This document shows positions 38,880 through 51,400 of a DNA stretch of 64,000 nt, piece by piece. Under the pieces are notes generated by a model, which did no database searches, was not told the origin of the DNA, and saw only the letters and a program-made list of their open reading frames with translations. A program made the translations under genes and the position numbers. How positions within the stretch are numbered: position 1 is the first letter of the stretch; each line of letters begins with the position of its first letter. Source of the stretch: Sitta carolinensis (Eukaryota > Chordata > Aves > Passeriformes > Sittidae); NCBI GenBank assembly GCA_032173965.1, contig CM063298.1, forward strand, positions 11,903,501 to 11,967,500. The letters run 5' to 3'.

Positions 38880-41800
38880 CAAATTGGCTACTTCACTATA
38901 GAACCATGTTACAGACAACACATCACTAATAGCTATACTGCACTTTTGAATACAGGACTGAATGAAACTCAGCCATAAATTAATGTTACATTGTGAAAAA
39001 AAAAAATCAACCAAACAAACTTCTAATCACACTTCCAAGCTTAATTTAAAAAAATAAGGGGGGATATTTAAAAAAAAAATGCACTGTTTCCAATATTAGC
39101 AACCAGATAAACACCACAGAGAATTCACCTTCATTGTCATATTTGTTAGGTAAGGCTTTTTTACATTAAAAGTCTAGTGCAGACTTCATTATGAAGAATA
39201 TTGAGTCAGGACTAACAATTTGCTTATGGTTAGTAGAGTTATTCCTCACTCTCTGTATTTCCAACAAGTTTTCTCCACAAGAGTTCTTCACAGCAGGGCT
39301 TGATTATACAAATCAAGCCCACACTCTGCTGTACAGCTGAGGAAGGCATTGGGATATTAAAAACTTGTTTCCAGGAAAGCAAGGAAGACGTAGGGGATGC
39401 AAAACTCTTCGGGCACTGAGCAGCCAGCACAGCCTGGAGAGGAGCCCATGGCCACACTCAGGTCCTGGAGCTGCACCAGTGCAACCTCTGGGAAGTGGCA
39501 CAGCCATGGCTGGGAGCTCCCCCAGGGGCCAGGTGGAGAGGTCAAGCTTCTTTCCATGAATTGCATAAACTGCTAGAAGGAAGACTGAGGTTTTGAGAAC
39601 CAAAAATCACTTGCTTTTCCACCAGGAAGTATTTTCTTCTCAGTGCCTGCAGCTCCTTCCCCTCAGTCCCCCAGCAGTGGCAGGGGCTGGGATAAAGCAG
39701 ACAGCTCCTGCATTTGTCACTGGTCCTGGCAGCAGGAAACAGAGCCAGGGACCTGGCTGGAGTTGAAGCCAAACCCCTCAAAAGTGCATAGATCCAGCCA
39801 GCTGCTCAGGCCTGCAGCTGGGTTCTGCAGGACAGGGAAAGAAGGGAGTGTCAGCCTGCACAGCCCAGCAGGTCCCACATCACACCTGCCCCCCCTGAAT
39901 CAGACTGCACTGGCCCAAAGTGTCATTTCATCACTAGAAATGGCTCAGGGCAAGAAGAACTTCCCCGCTTGTGGGAAGATGTGTTTGGAGCATCCCAAGG
40001 AGGGATTTGCATCCTGCTAACAGCAGCTCTGTAGGCAGCAAAGCCTGATGATGTTATGCTTAAAATCTCCCTTCCCTCGAGGTCACCCACGTGCACTGCA
40101 CCCCAAGTGTGAACCCACACAGGGTGGCACGAGTGCCTAAACCCCTTTGGAGGAGTGACACTGCTGAGCCAAGCCAAAAGCACTCAGGTTTAAACAAAGC
40201 TCTGAAGGGCAGCTCCCTGGCACCTGCAGCAGACCCAGAGCCGAGCCTGCTCTTTGCTCTGTCTGCTGGAGCAGGACTACATTGAGATCCAGACAGAGTA
40301 GCCCAGGCTCTAGGAAACATTTTCATCACCCAGCAGCCACAGCAAGAGATGGAAGGGGCAGGCAAGAGTGAGGAGACTGCAAAAGTAAAACAAACATTTG
40401 GCAAACACCACTGAATGGGCCCCACCACAGCTGGGCACAGCTCAGCAATGGGCAGCTCCAAGGGGGAGCCATGGTTAACTGTGGAGAGGTGCAGGGCATG
40501 GATTTCCATAAGCAATGCATATGAAATTAGATGTTCTGCCCATTGGTGCTTTTGTTGTTTCCCATTTCACTCACACTGCTTACGGAAGTGCTCCCACGGC
40601 AACACCAGGAGATGCTCGGTGCAGGGCATCATTTCAGTGCTGCAGGTGAGCTGTGGGGAAGAGTTTTGCTGCCCAAAGACATCATAGCTTTGTTTCTGTT
40701 TAAAATTCAATGAGAAAATCACTTCTGCTGCCACCCTGCCCTGAAAGCGTTCCAGTCAAGCTGGCAGAATCTCTGTCAGCAATGATAAGGCATCGGACAC
40801 ACACAGTGCTTATCAGGACCTCCTGAGCTCACAAAACACTGGCAGAGCTCTCAGGACAGAACTAGCCTGTCCTGGAGCCCCACAGCAACTGCTCACATCC
40901 GAGGAGAAGCATTTCCTTCAGGTTAATGGTTACATGCTCAGAGCCTCCTGTCCTGCCTGGCGTCTCAGCCGGGACACCAGGGACTGCCAGGAACACCCCA
41001 ACCCCAGATTGGGGTGACCAGATTCCCCCTGCCTTCCCACAGACTCAGCCTTGTTGGTACAGCAGCACTTCTCCTTGGCTCTAAGCAAATGATGCTCCTT
41101 GGGACAGATCATGGACAGGGTGCTGGACCAGAAAGTGATGGGAATGAAGAGGGCTAAGGGTGGTGTTCCCTGGTCTCACGCACTGGGAGGTGCTGCAGGG
41201 GCCTGGGGCTGCAGGTTACAGTGCCTGTGCCATGGCCTGGCACACTCTCCATGCTGGGCACGATGCCAGGCAGACACCTGAGGTTTTCCCAGTTATTCTG
41301 CTGGTGTCTTTGGTGGGTGGAGGGTGCTCCACATGCTGCAGGCACTGCCATCTCCCAGCAGTGATGTGCATGGGTATTCCTGGAGTGACACTTCCTGCAA
41401 GTCAATCTGACCAGCACCACACATCTCAGACACAGACACAGCATTTTTCATCTGTCCTGCAGTAAAGATTTTAAATGCATAGAGGGATTGCAGGAAAGAA
41501 CCTCCTGGACAAAAAGCAGGAAGGAAAACTGTACTGAGGAGAGCTCTGCCCATGCAACAGGCTCTGCAGCTTCTCTGCTGGAAAAAGATTGCCCTCCTGG
41601 CAATCCTGAGCAGGAGCCCTATGGCTTGGGGTTCCCACACTTACAGCCACTGGGAAAACACGCTGCTGCTCAGCAGAGGTATGTGGGATGCAGGGACGCC
41701 CAGCCTTCCTCCCACTTGCCCCAGAGAAACACCCCCTGGGGCTGTGGAACTAAGCAGAAAACTGTGGGATGAGGGAGCACAACAGCGGAGCAGAGACTGG

Positions 41801-42210
41801 GACACTGGAATAGGGAAAGCAAGTGTTTATAAAGGCCAGATACCCGTAACAAAAATAAACTTGTGCTTTCCCTCCCTCCCTTCCCTCTCCTGCTCCTTTT
41901 GATTTTTAAATACAAATTTTGTTTAGGAAAAGTGGAAGCACTGTCTGTTACAAACCAAACCAAAGAGAAAGCAAAAGGGGAAAAAACCAAGGAAAGAAGA
42001 GACATTAGAATTAAACACTGTGGAATGTTAAACAGGTTACAGGCTACCATTCTAGCCAGTGCAGTTAGGCAGCTTAGTGAATTAATTGCTTAGGAATTAA
42101 AAATAAATTATTATAAAATAGATTTCTGTACATTTTACATACATATATATCTCTTTATATAAGCAAACCGTGCTGGGCAAGTAATAACAGGGGACTTTCC
42201 CATGCCAGGC

Positions 42211-42829
42211 TCAGTCCCAGCCGAAGTCCTGCCCTGTCATCTGGTAGAACTTCATGTTGAAGGGCCGGTAGAAGTCCCTCAGCCTCTGCACCACCTCCTG
42301 GTCGATGTCAGGGTGGGTCCTGCCCTTGGTCTTGCCCAGGCAGTGGGGTTTGCTGCTGCCCTCCGCCTTCTTCAGGCACGGGAAGCCCTTGGTCTTGTTG
42401 AAGTAGAAGTGTTTGTCGGTGATGATCCTCTTGAGGCCCAGGAAGTCCTGGACCCTGCCCAGCTCCCCGGCGGGGTCGCGGATCAGCCGCTCGCCGCTGA
42501 CGAAGAGCAGCTGGCGCAGGGGGAAGTGCAGCAGCCAGTTCTCCAGGTGCTTGGCGTAGATGCCGATCTGGATGGCGCTCCACGAGGTGTCGATCAGGCC
42601 CGTAGTCCTGTTTTTGAAGGTCAGGCTCTCGAAGGTGGGGATGTCAGGCTTCTTGGAGAGCGTCTGGGTGTAGTCCGAGATGGCTCTGGTCACGGGGTCC
42701 CGCACCACCACGATCAGCTTGGTGCCCCGGCACATGGAGGAGATGCGGGCAGGGGCCTCCTTGGTGACAAAGTAGCTGGGGGTCTTCTCCATGGTGATCT
42801 GCCCCTCCAGGGTCCTGGGCATCAGGTCC
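42211..42829 (-). CDS. HS3ST3A1/HS3ST3B1: Heparan sulfate glucosamine 3-O-sulfotransferase 3 (3A1/3B1 type), last coding exon
   Basis: The enzyme moves sulfate from PAPS to the 3-OH of glucosamine in heparan sulfate, as a type II Golgi membrane protein. The exon opens with the last base of a split codon, then gives 205 residues and a stop at 42211-42213. Numbering from the first full codon, visible landmarks are EKTPSYF (14-20), the 3'-phosphate-binding RDPVTRAIS (43-51), [13 protein letters not shown] (54-66), SGERL (111-115), the cysteine pair C151/C163 around a short loop, and KTKGRTH (166-172). Adding 200 gives human 3-OST-3A positions as I recall them (K215, R243, S251, Q255, C351, C363, K368, R370), so no key residue is missing. 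The [17 protein letters not shown] stretch separates it from HS3ST2 and HS3ST4. Exon 2 of 3A1 and 3B1 is nearly identical, so the paralog is unresolved. The protein ends GQDFGWD. Exon 1 lies outside the window. Confidence 0.96.
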
Positions 42830-42864
42830 CTGCCAGCAAAACACACAGACACGGGTCAGAAGGG
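42830..42864 (-). other. Splice acceptor of the HS3ST3 last exon
   Basis: On the minus strand a pyrimidine-rich run leads to tttgctggcag, with the AG at 42831-42830. The exon starts at 42829 with g|GAC CTG ATG, so the junction falls after the second base of an arginine codon (phase 2). A CTGAC branch-point candidate lies at 42859-42855, about 27 bases upstream. The family reads W-Y-R-D-L-M-P across this junction, which fits a split Arg codon. Reading through the acceptor to a Met at 42852 is possible in frame, but those eight codons are intronic. Confidence 0.9.
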
Positions 42865-45800
42865 CAAGGAAGAGGAACAAAAATATCCATATGCATTTAC
42901 ATGTATGCCTGCACACAGATACGCAAGAATTCTTTTCCCTAAAATGCCTTCACAGGCCATTTGGAACATACAGAGAAATCCATTTCCCATCGATTTAGTG
43001 ATTAGGGGGGATTATTATTAAAGGCCACTGTATTAGAAATCCAGCTGAGTAATCCCCCAGTTATCCATGAGTGGATTAGCTGAGCTACAGTCTGAGCCTG
43101 GACCATGGCTGCATGTACCACACCAGCTCTAGACTGGTCAGGATAGGTCCTGAGCTGCACCACCCGGCTGCTTTGGCTCATGTCAACACCACTAAGACCT
43201 CAGCCCCAGTCCAGAGCTCATTTCCCCATGGGAATGAGAGGATGGTACAAAAGAAAAGCAGGACATCACTAGAGCACATCCACCTCGCTTTCCCTCAGCA
43301 TACCAAATGCAAAAGTTTTCCCAATTCAGGCAAGAGGGTGCAATGTTTCCCTGGCTTGACAACAGCAGGGCTTCACTCACAGGTGTCCTCTTGCACCCAG
43401 TTTCACCCCTGTTTTACTATTCCCTATCACTTTTTTCCTCACGTGAACCAGAAAGGGCATCAAGAGCTGCCCGTGGCATCTTCAGCACATCCCAGTCCAG
43501 GAGACAATGAGGACAACCCCAACCCAGCACTGCCCCACAGGTTACAGCAGGTCAGGATATGGGATACAACTGTGGAGAACATGGAGAGCATGGGCAGGAC
43601 ATAACTTCACAAAGTACTTTTAAAACTTAAAGCCTTCAGCAACTCTACCTTATTCCCTGGCTATTTTTAATTAAACACATGGGGAAGGAGTAGGGAGCTT
43701 GCAGAAATTATGGAAGTGGCATGAAGCAGGAAGAGTAATTTTTTCCTATCATTCACTAGGCAAGCTAAAATATTTTAGAGCGTCTGCCAGTTCTTTCCCT
43801 TTATAGCCCAAACAGACTCATTTGCTCTGGGTTGTGAGACAGTTGAAAAGAAAAGTCAAAAGGGGAGTCAGGCACGAAATTAAAGCTATAAAACTTGATT
43901 AAGTGTTCAAAGCATCCACCCAGTACAGAGAAATAAGCAGCCAGTGTGTGATCTGCAAGCCTGAAGCTGTGCTTCCCTCAGCCAAACAACACTGCAGGGA
44001 GGCTGGTCCCAACAGCCCTCTCCTCCCTCACTGCTTTTGTGCTTCCACAGCAGAGATCACCAGGGCTCTTGCAATTTAAACAGCCACTGATAATTTGTGC
44101 TAAAGCAAATGGTTGCCCTGATTAAAAACTCAAGGGAAGAAAACTGACCAATCTGTTCTGAGGGCAGCTAACAGGGATCCAGGAATGAGAGGTCTGTTTG
44201 CATCAAAAATCATCCCAAGTCCATGAAATTTGGTCAGCAGCTATTTATGCAACTATTGGTGAGCTCACACTGTATGTGGCATTTTACTTCCTCAGCTTCT
44301 GGCATCATCTTTGTGCATTGTGTTTTCTGGCAAGGGGCACCCAGTGGCTGCACCTCCACTGTCCCTGTGAGCTGTGCCCAGAGGCTGCCACAAAGCCCAA
44401 GGTGGGAGACAGTCCCTGAGCCAGATCTGCGTGGCGTGCTGGGAGAGGTGCTGATGGACAAGCTGGACTGTGGAAGTAAAGGATATCAGCTTGTGAAAAC
44501 CTCCAGCATGGCCAGAGGTGGTGGCAACCCCGAAGGCTGGGATTTCAAGTCCATGCAAGTGGAATGTCACACGCAGATAAAAATCACACTGGTCTACCTG
44601 GGATGTGAGAGCTGCTGGAAGGCAGGAGCTAGTGTGTGTGCCAAAAACAGCAACCAGAATAAAACTCTGACTAATCCTTTGCCTCTCTGGCCAACTCTGC
44701 AACCCCATAATGCTGTCACAGAAGAGGGACAGTCAATAACGCTCAGAGCAACTCTTAAATTTGTCCTGGGCTGATGTAGATTTCGACATTTGCTCATTAA
44801 GTGATGTCTCCTTTTATGGCAACATTAAAGCCAAGTTCTACATCCTGCAATGGCCACCAACTGCTTTTCAGCTTGATTTAAGAGGTTGTTTTCCACCCAT
44901 GAAGTCCTTAATGACCTGGGACCTGCCCAGAGAGAAGAAAGCCTCCCAAAACATTCTCAGGTTGCCCATGTTGCACTGAAGCCCTTCGGCTTTAGGTCAG
45001 GTTTATCAGATTGCTGGTTGGATGGGGCCCTGCATTTTGGCACTGATTTCTCCTCCAGGACTACTACAGCCACTATTTATCAGTCTCATGGGAATGATGC
45101 AAGGTTTATTTTTCCCCTCTTTACACAAGAAATGCATTGGGTAGGGCTGGGCTGTGAAACAGGAAGAAATTGCTGGGAATGGAGTGCCAAGTCAGTTGAT
45201 CCAGTTGGGAAACACAGGTTCCTAATTAGCATTTCAGCAAATACAGAGGAGCACACCATAAGTGGAAGAAAGCAGGAAGTAACCCTTTACATAAGAGGCA
45301 TCCATTGGCCTGCTGTCAGTCCCTCTGCAGAGCAGTTCATCTCCTGGACCCACACCGCTTCAGTTGTGGCTGAAAGCATTCAGTTCTGGGCAAGTCTAAA
45401 CCTCCCAGATTGGTATTTTTGGAGAGGACCTGAATTCTTGGCAATTTAAGAACATTTTGCTGGTGACCCATCACAGCAAGCAAAGCAGAACAAGGCAGAT
45501 TGACACACCTACTGCCCTCGGGTTGCCTCAGGTAGAAACAGAACCTCCAACCCATGTACAAGACCTGTATCCACCAAAAACAGCCCTCAGGGCCCTTGCT
45601 CCTGCTCTCCCTTCATTGCACCCATAGGTGCCAGGTATAGCCCAAAACTAAGACTCCCCAAGATTGTCTCAGACTCTGCTTTGTTTGTAAAGTGGCTGCA
45701 TGAAAGGAAGACAGCTGCAAGTGAAGCCAAATATTGTGGCCCATGGATGCGTTTGAACCTCCGACAACACCACATCCAGGGAAGCAAAGTTTTATTGCAC

Positions 45801-46935
45801 GGGCATGTCAGCTGTGAGGAGCTTTCCCATAGTTTCCAAAAGCTCCCACAGAGGCACCATCCATCATGCTGGCAGGCAGAGGCAGCAGAGCCTCAGGGAC
45901 AGAAGGAACTAGTACATTGGCTGGTCTGAACTCACAGTGGTGGAAAAATCACCAAGAATTTATTCCCATTCAAGCCACAGCTGGAGAAGGGCAACTTGGC
46001 CCAGCAGAGCACTGCAGCTCCAACACAACAAAATGGACACACGTTTTGGGGGAAGGATGACCAGATCCAGAGCTGAACAAATCTGCTCTTGGGGCTCCAA
46101 GACAGCAAGGGCCACGCTAAACTACAGCTGCTGCTTTGGGATGGTGAGAAGCCACGATAGCCTGGCAGGATGCAGCCCCTTGGGAGAAAGGAGTGGAGTC
46201 CAACAGAAACCCACTTTCAGCTCAGGGGTGGATACAGATCACCCCAGGACAGCTTGAGACTGCTGTGGAGCCTCTGTTTTCATGGAGAGTTCACAGGCAC
46301 CACGAGACATGGGCAGCTCCTGCCAGCACTGTCTGACAAAAGGAGAGAAAGGCAGAGGTGCAGCTACCACTGCTGACCATATGGGAGAGCAAAGGGAGAT
46401 GACAGAGGGAATCAGGCTGTGGGAAAAAACAAGGAGCTCAGCTGAGACCCAGGGCTGGATAGAGACACCACCGAGGGCCATAGCGGAAACTGTAGTAGAA
46501 ACTACAGTATGAAAACCTTGGCAAGCAATCCCTCCTGCCTTGTTATCCTCCTGCCTTCTGGCAACCTGGAGTTCAAAGACCTCTGGAGACAGCATCTGCA
46601 TCCAAATCACCCCATTTCATAGCACTTAGGAACTGTCTAATCCTTTCAAACCCACGAATACGTTTGGCCTTGAGAACATCCCAGAGCAGAGAGTCCCAGC
46701 ACCAAAGCACTGCCTCTACCTGTCACTTGAACTGCATCCCCACTTCCCTGTTTGCAAAGGGATGGGGCACATGCTTATTGAGCATGGAAGAAGCAAATGA
46801 AGATGAGGAGCACCAGCAGACCCCCCAGCATCCTTTATTCCCCACCCAGCAGAGCACTCGTGGGGCTCAGCACTGCTGGCTAGGGCAGAGCTGCCAGCAA
46901 CTGAGTCCCAGCAAGGGGAGGAAGTTGCTGTGTGA

Positions 46936-46986
46936 GCACAGCTATGAATTTTGCACAGCTATGAATTTTGCACAGCTATGAATTTT
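46936..46986 (+). repeat. 17-bp tandem triplication (GCACAGCTATGAATTTT)x3
   Basis: Three identical head-to-tail copies with no mismatch, inside the HS3ST3 intron. Perfect identity suggests a recent event. Confidence 0.95.
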
Positions 46987-49660
46987 GCAGAGGCAAAGAG
47001 CAAGCCCCTAACCCTGAGCTATTAATGTGTCAGGAGGGACAGAGGAAAAGCTTTTCCTTTAATGAACATTTCCTCGGTGAAGCCTGCACCCTTTGTAGGT
47101 GAAGTGATAGGCTTAGTCTAAAGATGGATTGGCCTACTTTACCTATTAACCACTTAAACTAATGTAATAAAGGCTCTCTTCATTCAAACAGCCCTAATCC
47201 CCAGCCCCACACAGCTCTGAAGCCTGGAATAAGAAGGGATACTAAGATGAACTCAGTCAGGCTGTTGCTTGGAGAGGCATTGGGCAGGAGAGTATATGAG
47301 GGGTTTTTAAGTACAAACTTCTCCAATGTGAAAACTGGACCCAGAGTGAGATAAATTTACAAAGTGGGGGTGACAGGTGGCCACATAGTAATCCAATCGA
47401 GAAGCCTAATGCCCTTTGTGGCAGCTTTTGTCTGCACAGAGGGGCTCCAGGCTAATCTGCTGCTACTTCTCAAGGAAGAACAGGCCAGGGGGGCTCCAGG
47501 ACCCCACAACCTGTTGCTGCATTATTTGCCACAGGCAGGACAGACCCACACAGGGCAGAGCACAGCAGTGGTGTCTGGTCTTATCCCTGGGGATGTCTGT
47601 TGGTTGCCCCAAGCACCTCCTGCCACGGCAAACACCTGCTGGGATAAACCTCGGGCTGTGCCTGTGGAGGGCTGGGGCTGCAGACACAACTGGGGGGTCA
47701 CAGCCAGGCTGCCCAGCCAAGGCCCAGCACACCCAGGGTGTCCTGCTGCCCAACAGAACTGAGCCCAGAGCCTTCCTTTCCAAGGAAGGGTTCATGCTGG
47801 ATATAATCCTACCCAGCACCTGGACCAACCCAGCATCACTCTGGGACATGTTCCCCCTGCTCCAACAAATTCAAATAATGAGTCACACAGGTAAGCCTTA
47901 AAATTGGGTTGTCCTGTAATGCAGCTACAGCAGTGGCACCTTCCAGTCTCAAACCCCTCTGCTCCACACCACCACACTGCCTCAATCCTCTGTGCTTCCT
48001 CAGTCTCCCTCGGCAGAAGGTGACAAAGCTCTCCCAGAGGAGATGGACAGCTTTGTAAGGCGTGTTGAAAAAGCAGAAGTGCTGTTATGGTCAGGATAAA
48101 CCACCACAGACCTGGATGCTGCTATGAACGGAGGCTGGGGAGCACTCAGCAGTCTCTGCCAGCAAATACAGCAAGAACCACCTTTAGTGCAGAATTTCTA
48201 TACTTTCACCCCACAGCTGTTCCCTAGAAGCAAGGAAAACATGGGAAATGGGAGGAAAAGCAAGTTAAACCATTTTGGACATCAGCCACATTCATACCAA
48301 ATTCAGGTCTGTAACTCAGAACCATTTGCTTTGCAGACCAGCATTGTACACACAGAGCAGCCAAACTATTTCCACTCAGCTTCTACCCCATTCCTCACTG
48401 ATGTTTCAAGAAGACAAAAAGTGATTCCTTTTCAGAAAACCAAATGTTGACAATCTGTTTTTTTTCTGGGAAAAGTGCCCCCCAAACCCTCCCAAGAGGC
48501 TGTCTAAGAAAATGTATAAATTAGATTGAAAAGTTATGGTGAGAAGGTGAATAGAAATACAAAAGGTAAACACCAAAGTTCTTCTCCCATCCTAGGGAAA
48601 ACAGATCTTTTAGCCTCCAGAGTAATGACAGAGGGTTTGAAAACCCAATATGACACCAAGCAGAAGTACAGCCAGAACCAGAACAGCCCAGAACATGGTA
48701 CAACTTAATGCACATGATGAATTTAAGATTTTTGCTGCATTTTTAATTTACAGGTCGGAAAGTAAACAGGCCCAGTGGTGCCTGCTTGGAACAGCTCTGA
48801 GGAATCAAGTGCAGAAGATGAGGGAGATTAAAGCTGCATCCACTCAGAAGTTGATGTTTTCCAGTCTGCTGCATCTCCCTCTGTCTCGTCCCCATCCCAG
48901 GGGCAGTTTGTGTTCCCACCCCAGCATGCTCCTGTTCAGCTTTGCTGGAGTCAGGATCCCACCAAAGTCAAAGGGCTCATTTCACACCACAGTCTATCTG
49001 TCCATCTGCCACTTAAACATTTTTAAGGAGGGCTTTACTGCAACATCCAGTTCTCACTCTAATTCCTGATGCTTCTCTGCCTTTTCTCTCCTCCTCATCT
49101 CAATAAATAAATTTGGGCCAAGTGAGCTAATTCTAATAGCTCGAAAAAGAGCTGTAGACACCCAGGGAAGGATGGGGTGGTACCTCCATTGGTGGTAGCT
49201 TTGCCTTCAGCTCATCCCCTCTGCCAAGGTGACACCCAGTTGTTCCCACTTTCCAGGCAGCATGTTGCTGTCAAAATTAAGAAAAAGGTACAGTGCTGGT
49301 AAGAGCAGCCAAGGGCTGTATTAAAACCACACAGCTGTAGCCCCATGCTGGCACCTGACCACGAGCAAGAGCTCAGAGATGCTCTGGTCATCAAAACCCC
49401 AAAGCATCACCAGCTCAGCTCCCCAGGCCACCACACTGGTCCCATCCCGATCCCACCAGGCCCTTTACCCGGCATGGCTGATCACAAAACCATTGAATCC
49501 TAGCAATAGTCCTTAAAAGCAAGAACCTGACCAGCTCTGGGAAAGACTCAAAAAGTAATAACACATTTTAATTGCATCACAAACCCTGCCACCTGAACAG
49601 AGGTCAACTGGCTTCAAAATTACCTTCTTGGCTTTGACTCTGCTTTCTGGTGGCAGCAAT

Positions 49661-49710
49661 GGGATGGGGAAATGAGGGAAATGGAGGAAGAGGAAGAAAG
49701 AGAGAAAGAA
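49661..49710 (+). repeat. Purine-rich tract
   Basis: About 50 bases almost entirely of A and G (gggatggggaaatgagggaa and onward), in the intron. Confidence 0.8.
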
Positions 49711-51279
49711 GCAATAGCAAATTCCTCTTTGGGAATGTGAGTGTTTGCTGCTTTGTTATTTGACACATCATCTTACCAAAATTTTCCTTGGCTTCAGCTG
49801 CTGTTGCACCACAGACCTGTACAGTAGCAGGCAGTCTCTCCTCTTTTTATGACCAGTGGTAAGAGCAACATGTGTGCCTTTGTCTCGAGCAGGAGTCTGT
49901 TGTTTGGGTTGGCAAATTATACAACAATAAAAGGGAATGGCTGGGAACCAGCCTCGGCCTTTTTGAAATGGATGTAACCCTATCCAGCTTCATCAAACAC
50001 TCGCCACGACGATTACACAAACCAGATGATGGGAATTAATGAACTTTAGGGGTGAGGAAGGAGTAGGTGAAGGAGGGAAAGGAGGAAAGAAATATGTCAG
50101 CTTGAAATTAATGTTTTTCTCACCCTCCTTGCTCCCTGCCCCCAAGGGCTAGATGCCCTTCACTTGAAGGGGAATTTTGGGGATTAAAGGAGAGAGAGGA
50201 CAGTAATGGTGTGTGAAGTGTACCCATCATGAAAGTGCTCTGGGACTCCAATGGGACCAAAGAGCTGTTGGCCACGGGTGGCATCACCATGTACCCCAGA
50301 GGAACAGGCTCTGGCCTGGCTCTGGAGTCTGATCTAAGCTCCTTTGATGTGAATAAAAGACCACATCAGAGGTCAGGGAGTGGGGAGATGCAGGGCAGCA
50401 GCAGCGGCTCTTTGGTCCCCACTGCACCAAACAGCCCTGGCAAATCAAAGCAAGCAGTGCCCCAAGGAGGGGCAGCACACTGCTGCAAATACCAGAGTTT
50501 AGGACCTTTTTTGGGTTTAGCCTAGCTCCAAGTCTGGTGAGTACCGTACCTTCCCCCAAGAAATCTCTTTGCCAGGCTGAGGGCTCCTAGGCCACTCGGT
50601 CATTCCTCACAAAGAAATTCCTCCAGCCCTACAGAAAAAACTCAGAATGCTGCTGGCACTGGGTAGATCATGCACCAATGGACACAGGCTGCAGGGAGGT
50701 GAAGTTTTCTTCGGACTAGGAAGGCCCAAATTTCCAATTATTTTTTTCACCTCTTCCCCAAATAACAGCATGAGATGTTACAACTGCTAAGTAAGAACTT
50801 TCCCTCCTCCTTTGCTGGAGCCAGACAAGACATTCACACATGTCCCCAGTTCATTACACAGGCCCTCCTCTTCTCTTTATGTAAACACGGAAACCTCTTT
50901 CTACTCCCCATCATACTTAAAAGCTCTGAACTTCCACTAAATAATTATCTTCACTGGGGGGAGAGGAGCAGCACTTTACATATCAAAGGGCTGCTTTGGA
51001 GGGATTTACAATAATTTAAGATGAAATGGTAAATATTCCATTCACTCCAGTTCATCTCCAGTAATAATTATAATCCTATTAGCAGGGTCCCAAGAAAGTG
51101 ATTGCATTATCATCTAGCGAGCATCTATGCGGATTTCTTAGAGGAGTGGGGGAGGCCATAGGCAAGTAAAGAAGGAAAAGCAACAAAAGATGCAATTGCC
51201 AGCATCTCCCTTCCCCCAGCAGGATTTGGGCTCCATTGTCCCGATGCTTCAATAGTGCTGTGCTCTGAAAATAAGAGCT

Positions 51280-51400
51280 TTGAGCGCAGTTAGGGGGTGG
51301 GGCTGAGATGAGCATCTCGCTCCTGCCGCCGCTCCCCTTGCGCGGCCGAGGGTCCCGGGGCGCTCCGGGACAAAGCGCCGGCGGAGCGCCACGATTCAAA
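51280..51400. promoter_or_regulatory. Small intronic CpG cluster with a 9-bp inverted repeat
   Basis: A locally GC-rich and CpG-rich patch (gccgccgctccccttgcgcg, gccgagggtcccggggcgct) in surroundings that are CpG-poor. It contains perfect arms GGCGCTCCG at 51359-51367 and CGGAGCGCC at 51382-51390. It could be an enhancer or a minor promoter; no transcription start is evident. Confidence 0.5.

Larger units (their letters stand above)
38670..42210 (-). other. Probable 3'UTR of HS3ST3
   Basis: On the coding strand, the stretch from the stop codon to 38701 holds no AATAAA or ATTAAA that I could find by eye. The first canonical signal is at 38696-38701. The first 350 bases after the stop (41860-42210) and the last 550 (38690-39240) are AT-rich and unlike the mixed sequence between them. 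A long A-rich tract (on the coding strand) sits at 38808-38879. A shorter UTR using a non-canonical signal cannot be excluded; a TATAAA variant lies at about 42150, but it is very close to the stop. The boundary is inferred. Confidence 0.5.

Noticed and set aside
42308..42583. Second minus-strand ORF of 91 codons inside the exon
   Set aside because: Out-of-frame shadow of the sulfotransferase exon, rich in Pro, Gln and Arg without family similarity.
42202..42942. Plus-strand ORF of 246 codons
   Set aside because: Antisense to the HS3ST3 exon. It is open because the exon is GC-rich, and the conserved sulfotransferase is on the minus strand.
44223..45449. Plus-strand ORFs of 183 and 187 codons in the intron
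   Set aside because: No recognisable domain or repeat pattern, and no supporting splice or promoter context. Length is within chance for this amount of sequence.
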